64,000 nucleotides of DNA from Clostridiales bacterium (GCA_004556345.1 SFHQ01000005.1:1-64000); one strand, 5' to 3'; shown: positions 52,561-59,673, counted from the first letter of the stretch. The notes: generated by a model from the letters alone, not told the origin. Made by a program: numbers and translations.

Positions 52561-52756
52561 GTAAAATAAAGTAGGAAGGTTCCGCCTGCCTCACCCTCTG
52601 TGCCCCGCGCTTTGGGTCAATACAGTCTGATCCCTGCACCCGATGTCTCCAGCCCTTTGGCGCGAGAAAAAATTGGGTGTCGGTAGGTCTGTTATGCGGA
52701 TACCTTTTTGCTGGTATCCATTTTTTATTGCTTTTTTCAGAACTGGAGGTGCGTCC
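52561..52756 (+). ncRNA. infC-rpmI-rplT leader, L20-leader-like attenuator
   Basis: The leader can fold into long-range pairs (CGCG near 52604 with CGCG near 52662; CACCCGAT with ATTGGGTG) and ends in a terminator hairpin GGATACC/GGTATCC (52698-52719) followed by two T runs up to 52737. Position and design match the Firmicutes L20 leader, in which excess bL20 binds the RNA and stabilises the terminator. The fold is inferred by eye. Confidence 0.65.
52696..52738 (+). terminator. Leader terminator (attenuator) before infC
   Basis: GGATACC-loop-GGTATCC then ATTTTTTATTGCTTTTTT; it lies 20 bases before the infC ribosome-binding site. Confidence 0.75.
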
Positions 52757-53290
52757 ATCATAGCTCACACGGCTCATCAGATCAACGAGGAAATTCACGA
52801 CAAGGAAGTACGCCTCATCTCCGCCCAGGGGGAACAGCTTGGCATCATGCCCCTGGCCGAAGCCCTGGCAAAGGCCGGCGACGCCGACCTGGACCTGGTG
52901 AAAATTTCCCCCAACGCCGTCCCCCCCGTCTGCAAGCTCATGGACTACGGCAAGTACCGTTTCGAGCAGACCAAGCGGGATAAGGAGGCAAAGAAAAACC
53001 AGCGGATCGTGGAGATCAAAGAAGTGCGTATGTCCCCCGGAATCGACGTCAATGATTTCAACGTTAAGGTCCGCAACGCCCAGCGTTTCCTGTCCGATGG
53101 CAACCGGGTCAAAGTCGCCGTCCGCTTCCGCGGCCGCGAAATGGCTCACACCGACATCGGCAAGCGCCTGCTGGAAAAATTCGCGGCCGACTGCGCCGAG
53201 GTGGCGACCATGGACAAAGAGCCCAAGCTGGACGGACGCCACATGACCATGTTCCTGTCTTGCAAACAGAACAAAGACACCAAAAAGTAA
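52757..53290 (+). CDS. infC: Translation initiation factor IF-3
   Basis: IF-3 keeps ribosomal subunits apart and checks start codons. The 177-residue protein has the N-terminal domain (INEEIHDKEVRLISAQGEQLGIMPLAEALAKA), the linker (YRFEQTKRDKEAKKNQ) and the C-terminal domain (VKVRNAQRFLSDGNRVKVAVRFRGREM). GGAGG at 52745-52749 points to an ATC start (52757), or the ATA next to it; no ATG/GTG/TTG fits. A rare start codon is the known autoregulatory device of infC, since IF-3 itself rejects it. The upstream in-frame ATG at 52643 lies in the structured leader and is not credible. Operon infC-rpmI-rplT. Confidence 0.94.
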   Translation: MIAHTAHQINEEIHDKEVRLISAQGEQLGIMPLAEALAKAGDADLDLVKISPNAVPPVCKLMDYGKYRFEQTKRDKEAKKNQRIVEIKEVRMSPGIDVNDFNVKVRNAQRFLSDGNRVKVAVRFRGREMAHTDIGKRLLEKFAADCAEVATMDKEPKLDGRHMTMFLSCKQNKDTKK

Positions 53291-53314
53291 AATCTGACAA
53301 AGGAGATTTCCGTC

Positions 53315-53518
53315 ATGCCTAAGCAGAAAATCAAGACCCACAGCGGAGCCAAGAAGCGCTTTAACCTGACCAAGAGCGGCAAGGTCAAGCGTGCTCACGC
53401 CAACAAGAGCCACATCCTGAACAAGAAGACCACCAAACGCAAGCGCGGCCTCCGCGCCGGCGCTTATGCGGACAAGACCAACGAGGCCGCAATCAAGCGC
53501 ATGATCCTGTATAAATAA
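53315..53518 (+). CDS. rpmI: 50S ribosomal protein bL35
   Basis: A 67-residue basic ribosomal protein. The start [16 protein letters not shown] and the segment [23 protein letters not shown] are typical bL35. It has AAAGGAG upstream and lies between infC and rplT in the conserved order, under the shared leader. Confidence 0.97.
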   Translation: MPKQKIKTHSGAKKRFNLTKSGKVKRAHANKSHILNKKTTKRKRGLRAGAYADKTNEAAIKRMILYK

Positions 53519-53551
53519 GATTTTTACCACAAGACATAGGAGGCTGACACA

Positions 53552-53908
53552 ATGGCTAGAGTGAAAGGCGCGATGATGACGCGCAAGAGAAGAAACAAGA
53601 TCCTGAAGATGGCCAAGGGCTACTGGGGCGCTAAGTCCAAGCACTTCAAGATGGCCAACGAGCAGGTGATGAAGTCCCTGACCTACGCATACGTGGGCCG
53701 TAAGCGCAAGAAGCGCGACTTCCGTCAGCTGTGGATCACCCGGATCAGCGCTGCCTGCAAGAGCAACGGCATGAACTACTCCACCTTCATGCACGGCCTG
53801 AAGCTGGCCGGCGTGGAGATCAACCGCAAGATGCTGGCTGAGATGGCCGTCAACGACAAGGCCGCTTTCACCGCTCTGACCGAGGTTTCCAAGGCTAAGC
53901 TGGCCTGA
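53552..53908 (+). CDS. rplT: 50S ribosomal protein bL20
   Basis: A 118-residue bL20, an early-assembly 23S rRNA-binding protein and the likely repressor of its own operon through the leader RNA. Typical segments are [41 protein letters not shown] and [18 protein letters not shown]. Preceded by AGGAGG; ends at a strong terminator. Confidence 0.97.
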   Translation: MARVKGAMMTRKRRNKILKMAKGYWGAKSKHFKMANEQVMKSLTYAYVGRKRKKRDFRQLWITRISAACKSNGMNYSTFMHGLKLAGVEINRKMLAEMAVNDKAAFTALTEVSKAKLA

Positions 53909-53933
53909 GATCCTTCTCATGGAATCTGTGAAC

Positions 53934-53968
53934 AAACCCCGCGACCTAAGATAGGCCGCGGGGTTTTT
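53934..53968 (+). terminator. Terminator of infC-rpmI-rplT
   Basis: AAACCCCGCG and CGCGGGGTTTTT arms around an inner CCT/AGG pairing. Confidence 0.9.
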
Positions 53969-53988
53969 GTCGTTCGTTGTGGGGGAAA

Positions 53989-54041
53989 GGCCCTCTCAGA
54001 CCGCTTCGCGGCCAGCTCCCCCGGAGGGGGAGCCAAGAGAA
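53989..54041. repeat. REP-like element, second type
   Basis: Two adjacent hairpins, CCGC-ttc-GCGG and GCTCCCCC-gga-GGGGGAGC, flanked by CCCTCTCAGA and CCAAGAGAAGG. This GGAGGGGGAGC type differs from the CCTTCCCC type found elsewhere in the window. It abuts the stop codon of the trpZ gene. Confidence 0.6.
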
Positions 54042-54045
54042 GGGC

Positions 54046-54810
54046 TTATAAAATACTATACCGGTTAAAGACCTCCAGCAGGCCCTCTGTCGTCACCTTG
54101 GCCTTCTCCTCCCCTGCTTTATCCAGCACGATCTGGCCGTGGTGGAGCATGAGCAGGCGGTCGCCGTACTCGACGGCGTAGCGGAGGTTGTGGGTGACCA
54201 TGAGGGCGGTGAGCTTTTTCTCCTTCACTACCTTGCCGGTGAGGACCATGATGGTCTCCGCCGTCTTGGGGTCCAGGGCGGCGGTGTGCTCGTCCAGGAT
54301 GAGGAAGTTCAGCGGCGTCATGGTCGCCATGAGCAGCGCCACGGCCTGCCGCTGGCCGCCGGAGAGGGCGCCCATTTTCACATTGAGCTTATCCTCCAGG
54401 CCCAGGCCCAGAGAGGCCAGCTCGGAGCGGTAAAAGTCGATGCGCTTGCGGTTGACCCCAAAGCCCAGGCCAAAGCGCTTGCCCTTGTTGTCCGCCAGGG
54501 ACATGTTTTCCAGCATGGTCAGGTTGGGGCAGGTCCCCAGGGAGGGGTTCTGATACACCCGGCCGATGGTGGCGTAGCGCTGAAAGTCCTTCTGCTTGCG
54601 GATGCTCTTGCCGCCCACCAGCACGTCGCCCCCGTCCAGGGGGATGGAGCCGCAGAGGATGTTCAGCAGAGAGGTCTTGCCGGAGCCGTTGCTGCCCACG
54701 ATGGAGACGAACTGGCCGTCGTCCACGGTGAGGTTGAAGTGGTCGAACAGGGTCATTTCCGTCACGGTGCCGGCGTTGTAGATTTTCGTTAAGTCTCGCA
54801 GCTCAAGCAT
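54046..54810 (-). CDS. trpZ: Tryptophan ABC transporter, ATP-binding subunit
   Basis: A 254-residue ABC ATPase: Walker A GSNGSGKTS near 38-46, Q-loop YQNPSLGTCPNLTMLENM near 84, signature LSGGQRQAVAL near 149, Walker B FLILDEHTAALDP near 169, switch His VTHN near 206. This subtype goes with PF04392 binding proteins and LivH-like permeases. It overlaps the permease start region by 8 bases. A Trp-specific T-box at the head of the operon supports tryptophan (or precursor) uptake, matching known trpXYZ loci. Named by this context. Confidence 0.88.
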   Translation of the reverse strand: MLELRDLTKIYNAGTVTEMTLFDHFNLTVDDGQFVSIVGSNGSGKTSLLNILCGSIPLDGGDVLVGGKSIRKQKDFQRYATIGRVYQNPSLGTCPNLTMLENMSLADNKGKRFGLGFGVNRKRIDFYRSELASLGLGLEDKLNVKMGALSGGQRQAVALLMATMTPLNFLILDEHTAALDPKTAETIMVLTGKVVKEKKLTALMVTHNLRYAVEYGDRLLMLHHGQIVLDKAGEEKAKVTTEGLLEVFNRYSIL

Positions 54811-55741
54811 GGATGATCTCCTCTCCCTTTCGACCGGCCAGCACCAGCACCAGCAGGAACAGCACGGCGGTGATGAACTTCAGCATATTGGCGGGCAGAC
54901 CGGCGTTGATGGCGATCTGGATACAGAACTTATACAGGATGCTGCCCAGCAGCACGGCGGTGGTCCCCTGGGGGGTGGCCAGGAAGCGCAGGCCCTTCAC
55001 CTTCCGCAGGCCCTGGGCGGCCTTGGAGCTGGTAAAGAAGCGGATGAGCGAGATGCCGATGATGACCGTCGCCAGGCCAAAGACCACCTGGCCGATGCCC
55101 ATGACGGCGGAGTAGCTCCGCTGCTCCTGGCACAGGACGCTGCCGCACAGGGCGACGAGCGCGTTGGAGATCACCACGCCCAGGATCTTCATGTTGCCCT
55201 TGTTCTGGGCCAGGGTGGTGACCAGGGTCCCGTTGTCACCCACGGCCCGCAGGAGCAGGCCGGACTTGGTGCGGAAGTAGAGGTCCAGCAGGAGCTTCAC
55301 CACAATGGCCAGGACCAGGGAAATGATGAGCTTTCTCCAGCCCAGGGTCAAATTGCCGAACAGGGCCATGACGCCCTTGGAGGTAAAGATGGTGTCCACC
55401 GCCCGCTCCACGGTCACGTTGGACCCGGCGATGAGCAGGTTGATGGACGAGAGGGCCGTCATGGTGATGATACCGGCCAGCAGGTCCCGCACGCCCAGGC
55501 GCACGTGGATCAGGCCCGTGCACAGCCCGGCGATGGCCCCCGCCGCCGCCGAGCAGAGCAGCGTGGCCCAGGGGTCCACACCCTTCAGAAGAAGGATGGC
55601 CGTCACCGCCGCGCCCAAGGGGAAGCAGCTGTCCACGGTCAGGTCCGGAAAGTCCAGCACAGAGTAGGTGATGTACACCCCGTAGGACAGCAGGGCGTAG
55701 ATCAGGCCCTGGGTCAGGGTAGAAATGATCAGGTCTGACAT
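54803..55741 (-). CDS. trpY: Tryptophan ABC transporter, permease subunit
   Basis: A 312-residue membrane protein with 8-9 helices of the branched-chain amino acid permease type. Conserved look: TQGLIYALLSYGVYITYSVLDFPDLTVDSCFPLGAAVTA at 8-46 and LVALCGSVLCQEQRSYSAVMGIGQVVFGLATVIIG near 195-230. I start at MSDLIISTL, nine bases after AAGGAGG; the ATG three codons earlier touches that site. It follows trpX by 52 bases and overlaps trpZ. Confidence 0.88.
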   Translation of the reverse strand: MSDLIISTLTQGLIYALLSYGVYITYSVLDFPDLTVDSCFPLGAAVTAILLLKGVDPWATLLCSAAAGAIAGLCTGLIHVRLGVRDLLAGIITMTALSSINLLIAGSNVTVERAVDTIFTSKGVMALFGNLTLGWRKLIISLVLAIVVKLLLDLYFRTKSGLLLRAVGDNGTLVTTLAQNKGNMKILGVVISNALVALCGSVLCQEQRSYSAVMGIGQVVFGLATVIIGISLIRFFTSSKAAQGLRKVKGLRFLATPQGTTAVLLGSILYKFCIQIAINAGLPANMLKFITAVLFLLVLVLAGRKGEEIIHA

Positions 55742-55793
55742 GAATGTCATCCTCCTTCGGTCAGGTTACGTTCTCTGCGAGCGGGGCAGAAGC

Positions 55794-56813
55794 TCAGGCG
55801 TTGGCCACGTCCTCGGCGGACTGGGCCACATCGTCGGGCAGGGTGATGCCCAGCTGCTCCAGAGACTTGCTGTTGATGTAGGTGGAGTAATTCTCAATGA
55901 CTTCATAGGGCATATCCTGGCAGGTGGCCTCGCCGGTCAGGACCTTGGCGGCCATCTTGCCGGTCTGGATGCCCAGCTGGACGTAGTCCAGGCCGGCACC
56001 GGCGGCACAGCCCTTCTTCATCTGCTCGATCTCAGAGCCATAGACGGGGATCTTGGCCTCGTTGGTCTTTTCCAGGATGGAGCCCAGCACGCCCACCACG
56101 TTGTTGTCGGTCAGGTTGGAGAAGCAGTCCACGCCCTTGGCGATCAGGTTGTCCACGGCCTGGGTGACCTCGGACTGGGCGGTGACGCCCACGGCCTCGA
56201 TGGTGAAGCCGTAGTCGGCGGCCTTCTCCTGGTACACGCCCACGGAGTAGACGGAGTTGGATTCGCTGGTGGTGTAGACGATGCCGATGGTCTTGGCGTC
56301 GGGCTGGAGGGCGCGGATGAGCTTCAGCTGGCCCTCGACGGGCAGCACGTCAGAGGTGCCCGTAATATTGCCGGAGTCCAGCTTGGCGCCCACGGGGTCG
56401 GTGATGGCGGTGAAAATCACGGGGATGTCCTTGTCCTCGGCGGCGGCATAGCAGGCAGTGGCGGAGGGGGTGGCGATGCCGACCATCAGGGCCGCGTTCT
56501 CGGCGGAGAAGGACTGGGCGATCTGGATGGCCATGTTGTCGTCAAAGCTGGCGTTCTGATAGTCGATGGTGTAGTCGGTGCCTTCGACCAGGCCGGCCTC
56601 CTGCAAGCCCTGGAGGAAGCCCTCGCGGCAGTTGTCCAGGGAGGCGTGCTGGCCGTACTGGCTGATGCCGATGACGGGCACGTTGCCGTCGGCCTTGGCG
56701 GCGGTGTCGCCGTCGGTGCTGTCGGTGGTGGCGGTGTTGCCGCCGCAGGCGGCCAGGCCCAGGACCATGGTCAGGGAGAGGGCTCCGCAGAGCAGTTTTT
56801 TCAGGTTTTTCAT
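55794..56813 (-). CDS. trpX: Tryptophan ABC transporter, substrate-binding lipoprotein
   Basis: A 339-residue binding protein of the ABC_sub_bind (PF04392) type. The signal peptide ends in a lipobox (GLAAC, Cys23), so it is anchored to the outer face of the membrane. The mature part begins after a Thr/Asp-rich linker and shows VIGISQYGQHASLDNCREGFLQGLQEAGLVEGTDYTI (cut here at the first strand-helix), VFTAITDPVGAKL and VYGSEIEQMKKGCAAGAGLDYVQLGIQTGKMA. Start MKNLKKLL follows AAGGAG by about nine bases. It heads the operon, directly after the T-box. Confidence 0.9.
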   Translation of the reverse strand: MKNLKKLLCGALSLTMVLGLAACGGNTATTDSTDGDTAAKADGNVPVIGISQYGQHASLDNCREGFLQGLQEAGLVEGTDYTIDYQNASFDDNMAIQIAQSFSAENAALMVGIATPSATACYAAAEDKDIPVIFTAITDPVGAKLDSGNITGTSDVLPVEGQLKLIRALQPDAKTIGIVYTTSESNSVYSVGVYQEKAADYGFTIEAVGVTAQSEVTQAVDNLIAKGVDCFSNLTDNNVVGVLGSILEKTNEAKIPVYGSEIEQMKKGCAAGAGLDYVQLGIQTGKMAAKVLTGEATCQDMPYEVIENYSTYINSKSLEQLGITLPDDVAQSAEDVANA

Positions 56814-56898
56814 GTCAAGTCGCTCCTTCATAACATTTGGTAAAAATAGAATGATGTGTGCGATGGTGGGGAGGGTCTTTCTGCCAAGGGTCCGGGGG

Positions 56899-57212
56899 CA
56901 ACAAAAAAAGCCCTGTTCCATCCGTTGTTTCCAACGACATGGGACAAGACTGACTTCCTGCGGTACCACCCAAATTGACGCATTGCGCCCGCTCCGTTCG
57001 CGTACCATCATACGCGCCGCCCTGGTAACGGGTGCGGTCCCCGTCGGCCACTACTGCCCTTCTGCCAGCGTCTGCAAAGGAAGGGGTTCGGTCCGCCCTC
57101 GTAAGTCCATTCTCTCCTCGCCGTCCTGCCGCGCTTGCACCGCCCGCGGCTCGCTAAGAGGCAGAGCGAAGAGGTACTACTCTTACTCACCGGTTTGCTT
57201 TTCTTTAATTAA
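56899..57212 (-). ncRNA. T-box riboswitch, tryptophan specific
   Basis: The T-box core GGGTGGTACCGCAGG lies at 56971-56957 (minus strand). In Stem I the base GTAAG pairs with CTTAC; the specifier loop carries AGTA on one side and GAATGGA on the other, placing codon UGG (Trp) after GAA, at about 57093-57095. A terminator with a GAAA tetraloop (CGTTG-GAAA-CAACG) and a TTTTTTT tail closes it. Uncharged tRNA(Trp) would permit trpXYZ transcription. Confidence 0.85.
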
Positions 57213-57216
57213 CTAA

Positions 57217-57245
57217 ATCATATCACGCCGCCAAGCCCCCGTCAA
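57217..57245 (-). promoter_or_regulatory. Promoter of the trp T-box and trpXYZ
   Basis: TTGACG and TATGAT with a 17-base spacer. From here to 57424 nothing further was seen except a three-codon ATG frame behind AAGGAGG near 57395. Confidence 0.75.
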
Positions 57246-57424
57246 GCACACTTTTTCACAAATGCGCACAGGACAGCCTGGGGTGTTCTTTGTGGAAATG
57301 GCCGCAGAATAGCGTTCAGGCCCGCCCAGGTGGAACAGAGGGGAAGGTTCCGAGGGGCGAGCCTGTCAGCTTGAGCAAATATATCGATGTAAAGGAGGAG
57401 TATGCGTAAGTGACACTGGCTACC

Positions 57425-57622
57425 TTAGGCGTGATGCTGTGCCTTCTTCATGGTCAGGTAATCGGACCACTGCTGTGCAGCCAGGATAGAGACCACTGCG
57501 GCGGGCAGAGCCAGGAGCAGGGGGTGGGTGATGTTGATCGTATTCAGCACGGCGACATAGGCCACGAGGACCAGGAGCATCACCAGAAGAGCAACCAGAT
57601 GCGTGTTTTTAGTTTTCATCAT
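57425..57622 (-). CDS. Small two-helix membrane protein
   Basis: A 65-residue protein with two hydrophobic stretches (about 9-29, LVALLVMLLVLVAYVAVL; about 33-50, HPLLLALPAAVVSIL) and a polar end with histidines (KKAQHHA). AGGAAAGG precedes the start by eight bases. It diverges from the LysR gene, a layout in which the LysR protein often controls the divergent gene. No family recognised; could be a small stress or export-related protein. Confidence 0.55.
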   Translation of the reverse strand: MMKTKNTHLVALLVMLLVLVAYVAVLNTINITHPLLLALPAAVVSILAAQQWSDYLTMKKAQHHA

Positions 57623-57698
57623 TCAACGAACCTTTCCTAATAGAACTCAGAATTTTAATCGTTTGATCTATGGAGAAAAGTAAGTTTTCCGGCCGGTC

Positions 57699-57727
57699 TT
57701 GCTTTCTCTATCTGCTTGCATTATACT
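57699..57727 (+). promoter_or_regulatory. Promoter of the LysR gene
   Basis: TTGCTT and TATACT with a 17-base spacer, giving a leader of about 100 bases that contains the tandem repeats. Confidence 0.6.
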
Positions 57728-57770
57728 AGATCGAGTTCCCTTTGTAAAACAGGAAATACCCACCGCTAAC

Positions 57771-57829
57771 ATCAAAGTTTCTCATGGAAAGAAGCTCTCA
57801 GAATATCCATCAAAGTTTTTGATGGAAAG
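57771..57829 (+). repeat. Two 21-bp direct repeats before lysR
   Basis: ATCAAAGTTTCTCATGGAAAG (57771-57791) recurs as ATCAAAGTTTTTGATGGAAAG (57809-57829) with two changes, 38 bp apart. The second copy forms the dyad CCATCAAA/TTTGATGG and runs into the lysR ribosome-binding site. Confidence 0.6.
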
Positions 57830-57837
57830 GAGGTATC

Positions 57838-58710
57838 ATGGACCAAAACAAACGCGTCGCCCTGCTCACCGCCATCGACCTGGGCAACCTGACCCGCGCC
57901 GCCGAGCAGCTGGGCTACACCCAGTCGGGTCTGAGCTACGTCATCAAGGCCCTGGAGGCCGAGCTGGGCTTTCCTCTCTTGGTGCGCTCCCGCGCCGGGG
58001 TCCGCCCCACGGACGAGTGCCAGCGCATTTTGCCGCTCCTGCGGGAGCTGGACCGGAAGAGCCGCCAGCTAGAGCAGGAGGCAGCTGACATCCGCGGGCT
58101 GGCCGTCGGCAACGTCTTCATCGCCACCTTCCCCTCCATCTCCCGGTTCTGGCTGCCCCAGATCTTACGGGATTTCGCCCAGCTCTACCCCGGCATCACC
58201 GTCTCCATCCGGGAGAGCGGCCAGGAGGAGCAGGACGAGTGGCTGCGGGAGGGCGCCATCGACCTGGCTTTTTGCAGCTATCACGACTCCCCCTACCACT
58301 GGATCCCCTTTTTGGAGGATGAGATCTGGGCCGCCGTCCCCGCCGGCCATTCCTTGGCCGCCTGCGATGAGATCGACCTGGCCAAGCTGGCCGACGAGCC
58401 CTTTATTTTAGAGGACCGGGCCTATGACTATGACATCACCCGCGTCATCACCAACGCCGGCGTCCACCCCGACGTCCGCTGGACCTCGAAAGATGAACTG
58501 GCCATCCTGGCCATGGTGAAGCTGGAGCTGGGCGTCTCCGTCCTGCCCGCGCTCTATCTACACGAGGAACACCCCGGCGTGGCCGTCCGCCCCCTGGTGC
58601 CCCGCGCCTTCCGGCAGCTGGGGGCCATGGTCCCCGACCTGGACAACCTCTCCCCCGCCGCCCGGCGCTTTTTAGCCAGCGCCCGGAAAACGATGGGGAT
58701 CTCCCCTTGA
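57838..58710 (+). CDS. LysR-family transcriptional regulator
   Basis: A 290-residue LysR regulator. The winged HTH is at residues about 8-62 (LTAIDLGNLTRAAEQLGYTQSGLSYVIKALEAELGFPLLVRS). The effector domain (about 90-285) begins GNVFIATFPSISRFWLPQILRDF. AAAGGAGG precedes the start. The tandem 21-bp repeats upstream may be its own operator. The effector is unknown; the only divergent neighbour is a small membrane protein. Confidence 0.9.
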   Translation: MDQNKRVALLTAIDLGNLTRAAEQLGYTQSGLSYVIKALEAELGFPLLVRSRAGVRPTDECQRILPLLRELDRKSRQLEQEAADIRGLAVGNVFIATFPSISRFWLPQILRDFAQLYPGITVSIRESGQEEQDEWLREGAIDLAFCSYHDSPYHWIPFLEDEIWAAVPAGHSLAACDEIDLAKLADEPFILEDRAYDYDITRVITNAGVHPDVRWTSKDELAILAMVKLELGVSVLPALYLHEEHPGVAVRPLVPRAFRQLGAMVPDLDNLSPAARRFLASARKTMGISP

Positions 58711-58736
58711 CTTTTCGGAAAAATTTGTGTTAAGAT
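58707..58736 (+). promoter_or_regulatory. Promoter overlapping the lysR stop codon
   Basis: TTGACT and TAAGAT with an 18-base spacer; transcription would begin just before the hairpin at 58770. Confidence 0.45.
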
Positions 58737-58769
58737 ACGCACAGAAAACTCATTGTGTTGTGTCGCACC

Positions 58770-58812
58770 ATGCGTAAGTCCAAACACTGGACTTACGCAT
58801 TTTTATTTTTCC
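58770..58812 (+). terminator. Strong terminator hairpin
   Basis: ATGCGTAAGTCCA and TGGACTTACGCAT, 13-bp perfect arms with a 5-base loop, followed by TTTTTATTTTT. It ends lysR transcription and would also stop the short transcript from the promoter at 58707. Confidence 0.85.
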
Positions 58813-58833
58813 CAAAGAAAGGAGTCTGTTTTC

Positions 58834-59016
58834 ATGTTTCTCCCCTCCCCTGCAATGTACCTGGCACAGTTTCTTTCCCCCCTGCTGCTGGGGGCATTGC
58901 GAGGCGTGCTGAGGGACCTGTCCCACCTGGCCTATTGGTTCGCGGTGGTGCTGGCCGTTCTCTTCGTCCTCTGCTCCCTGCGTATCCCGGTAGGGCGAGG
59001 GGCACGGCGGGCGTGA
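58834..59016 (+). CDS. Small membrane protein, function unknown
   Basis: A 60-residue ORF, MFLPSPAMYLAQFL onward, with a hydrophobic N-terminal half and one clear membrane helix (about 33-50, YWFAVVLAVLFVLCSL), ending in basic residues (RGARRA). AAAGGAG lies nine bases before the ATG. No family recognised. It follows a strong terminator, so its own promoter is unclear unless readthrough is controlled; it may also be spurious. Confidence 0.45.
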   Translation: MFLPSPAMYLAQFLSPLLLGALRGVLRDLSHLAYWFAVVLAVLFVLCSLRIPVGRGARRA

Positions 59017-59041
59017 CCGTTCATTTTGGCAAAAAAATTCG

Positions 59042-59069
59042 TTGCTTTTTTATCTGGTTAGGGTATAAT
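59042..59069 (+). promoter_or_regulatory. Promoter of the 50-residue ORF
   Basis: TTGCTT and a consensus TATAAT with a 16-base spacer. Confidence 0.75.
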
Positions 59070-59070
59070 A

Positions 59071-59092
59071 AAAGTAGGGAATTCCCTACTTT
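59071..59092. promoter_or_regulatory. Perfect 22-bp palindrome at the start site, operator candidate
   Basis: AAAGTAGGGAA and its exact inverse TTCCCTACTTT, with no spacer. It begins two bases after the TATAAT box, so a bound protein would block transcription initiation. Confidence 0.7.
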
Positions 59093-59119
59093 CCATTCTT
59101 AACTAGGAGGTACTGTTCC

Positions 59120-59272
59120 ATGACCGAACGCACTTTTGTAGATAACCCAGCCGTTTATGCCATGAAAATCTTACAAAAAGAACTTACGGCAGAAGTTAAA
59201 CATGCTGGACTTACCTCCGAAGATGATGTGATTTCCCTCGTCAAGGAAATCAGAGACAGTACCTTAAAGTGA
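59120..59272 (+). CDS. 50-residue antitoxin-like protein
   Basis: An ORF of 50 codons: MTERTFVDNPAVYAMKILQK, then an acidic/basic helix containing AGLTSEDDVISLVKEIRD. AGGAGG lies nine bases before the ATG. The promoter is consensus-like and carries a perfect palindrome at its start site, typical of autoregulated antitoxins. The C-terminal pattern GLxSEDDVxxLVKEIR recalls antitoxins paired with PIN or similar toxins, but this is resemblance only. No toxin gene follows: the next 400 bases are a composite repeat. AT-richer than its neighbours. Confidence 0.65.
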   Translation: MTERTFVDNPAVYAMKILQKELTAEVKHAGLTSEDDVISLVKEIRDSTLK

Positions 59273-59295
59273 ACGTTAATTTTACGTAGAGCCTA

Positions 59296-59550
59296 AAAAG
59301 CCTTCCCCGAGGGGGAAGGTGGGCCGGCTCGAGCCGGGTCGGATGAGGGCCACCTGTCGAACGGAATCGGTCGTGTACAAAACCACCCCCACACGACGCG
59401 GAACCACCAATCAAATCCATCTGGCGAAGCCAGACTCCATGGGTGGTGGGGGCTTCTCTATGTTTCTACCTTAGTACACTACGGCTCAGGTGCAGTAGGT
59501 AGCCCTCATTCGTCTGCTTCGCAGCCACCTTCCCCCTCGGGGAAGGCTTT
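59296..59550. repeat. Composite inverted-repeat element, copy B
   Basis: Starts AAAAGCCTTCCCCGAGGGGG and ends CCCCTCGGGGAAGGCTTT: two REP-like units in opposite orientation (about 59296-59372 and 59465-59550). Between them lies an inner block ACCACCAATCAAATC...GGCGAAGCC...ACTCC (59403-59438) within a CACC/GGTG dyad. Each unit has CCTTCCCC/GGGGAAGG and a second stem, and ends in CCTTAGTACAC or its inverse. No ORF. Confidence 0.8.
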
Positions 59551-59574
59551 CGCTTTTGCAAAACATATTCTAAT

Positions 59575-59626
59575 TATAAATCCCCCGCAGAAGCGCCGGT
59601 CGTTCCGGTGTTTCTGCGGGGGATAC
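59575..59626 (-). terminator. Terminator of cysE-cysS
   Basis: ATCCCCCGCAGAA and TTCTGCGGGGGAT outer arms with an inner CCGG/CCGG stem, then TTTAT on the minus strand. Confidence 0.75.
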
Positions 59627-59649
59627 GTTATCCTCTCATGAAAATAAAA

Positions 59650-59673
59650 TCAAGTGACTTATCAAGTGACTTA
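59650..59673. repeat. 12-bp tandem duplication at the cysS stop
   Basis: TCAAGTGACTTA occurs twice in succession; the second copy contains the cysS stop codon. A small slippage duplication. Confidence 0.8.

Noticed and set aside
57395..57412. AAGGAGG followed by a three-codon frame (Met-Arg-Lys-stop)
   Set aside because: A good Shine-Dalgarno but no coding content; perhaps the relic of a lost gene, not enough to annotate.
59273..59670. Search for a toxin gene after the 50-residue ORF
   Set aside because: No reading frame with a ribosome-binding site; the space is the composite repeat and the cysS terminator.
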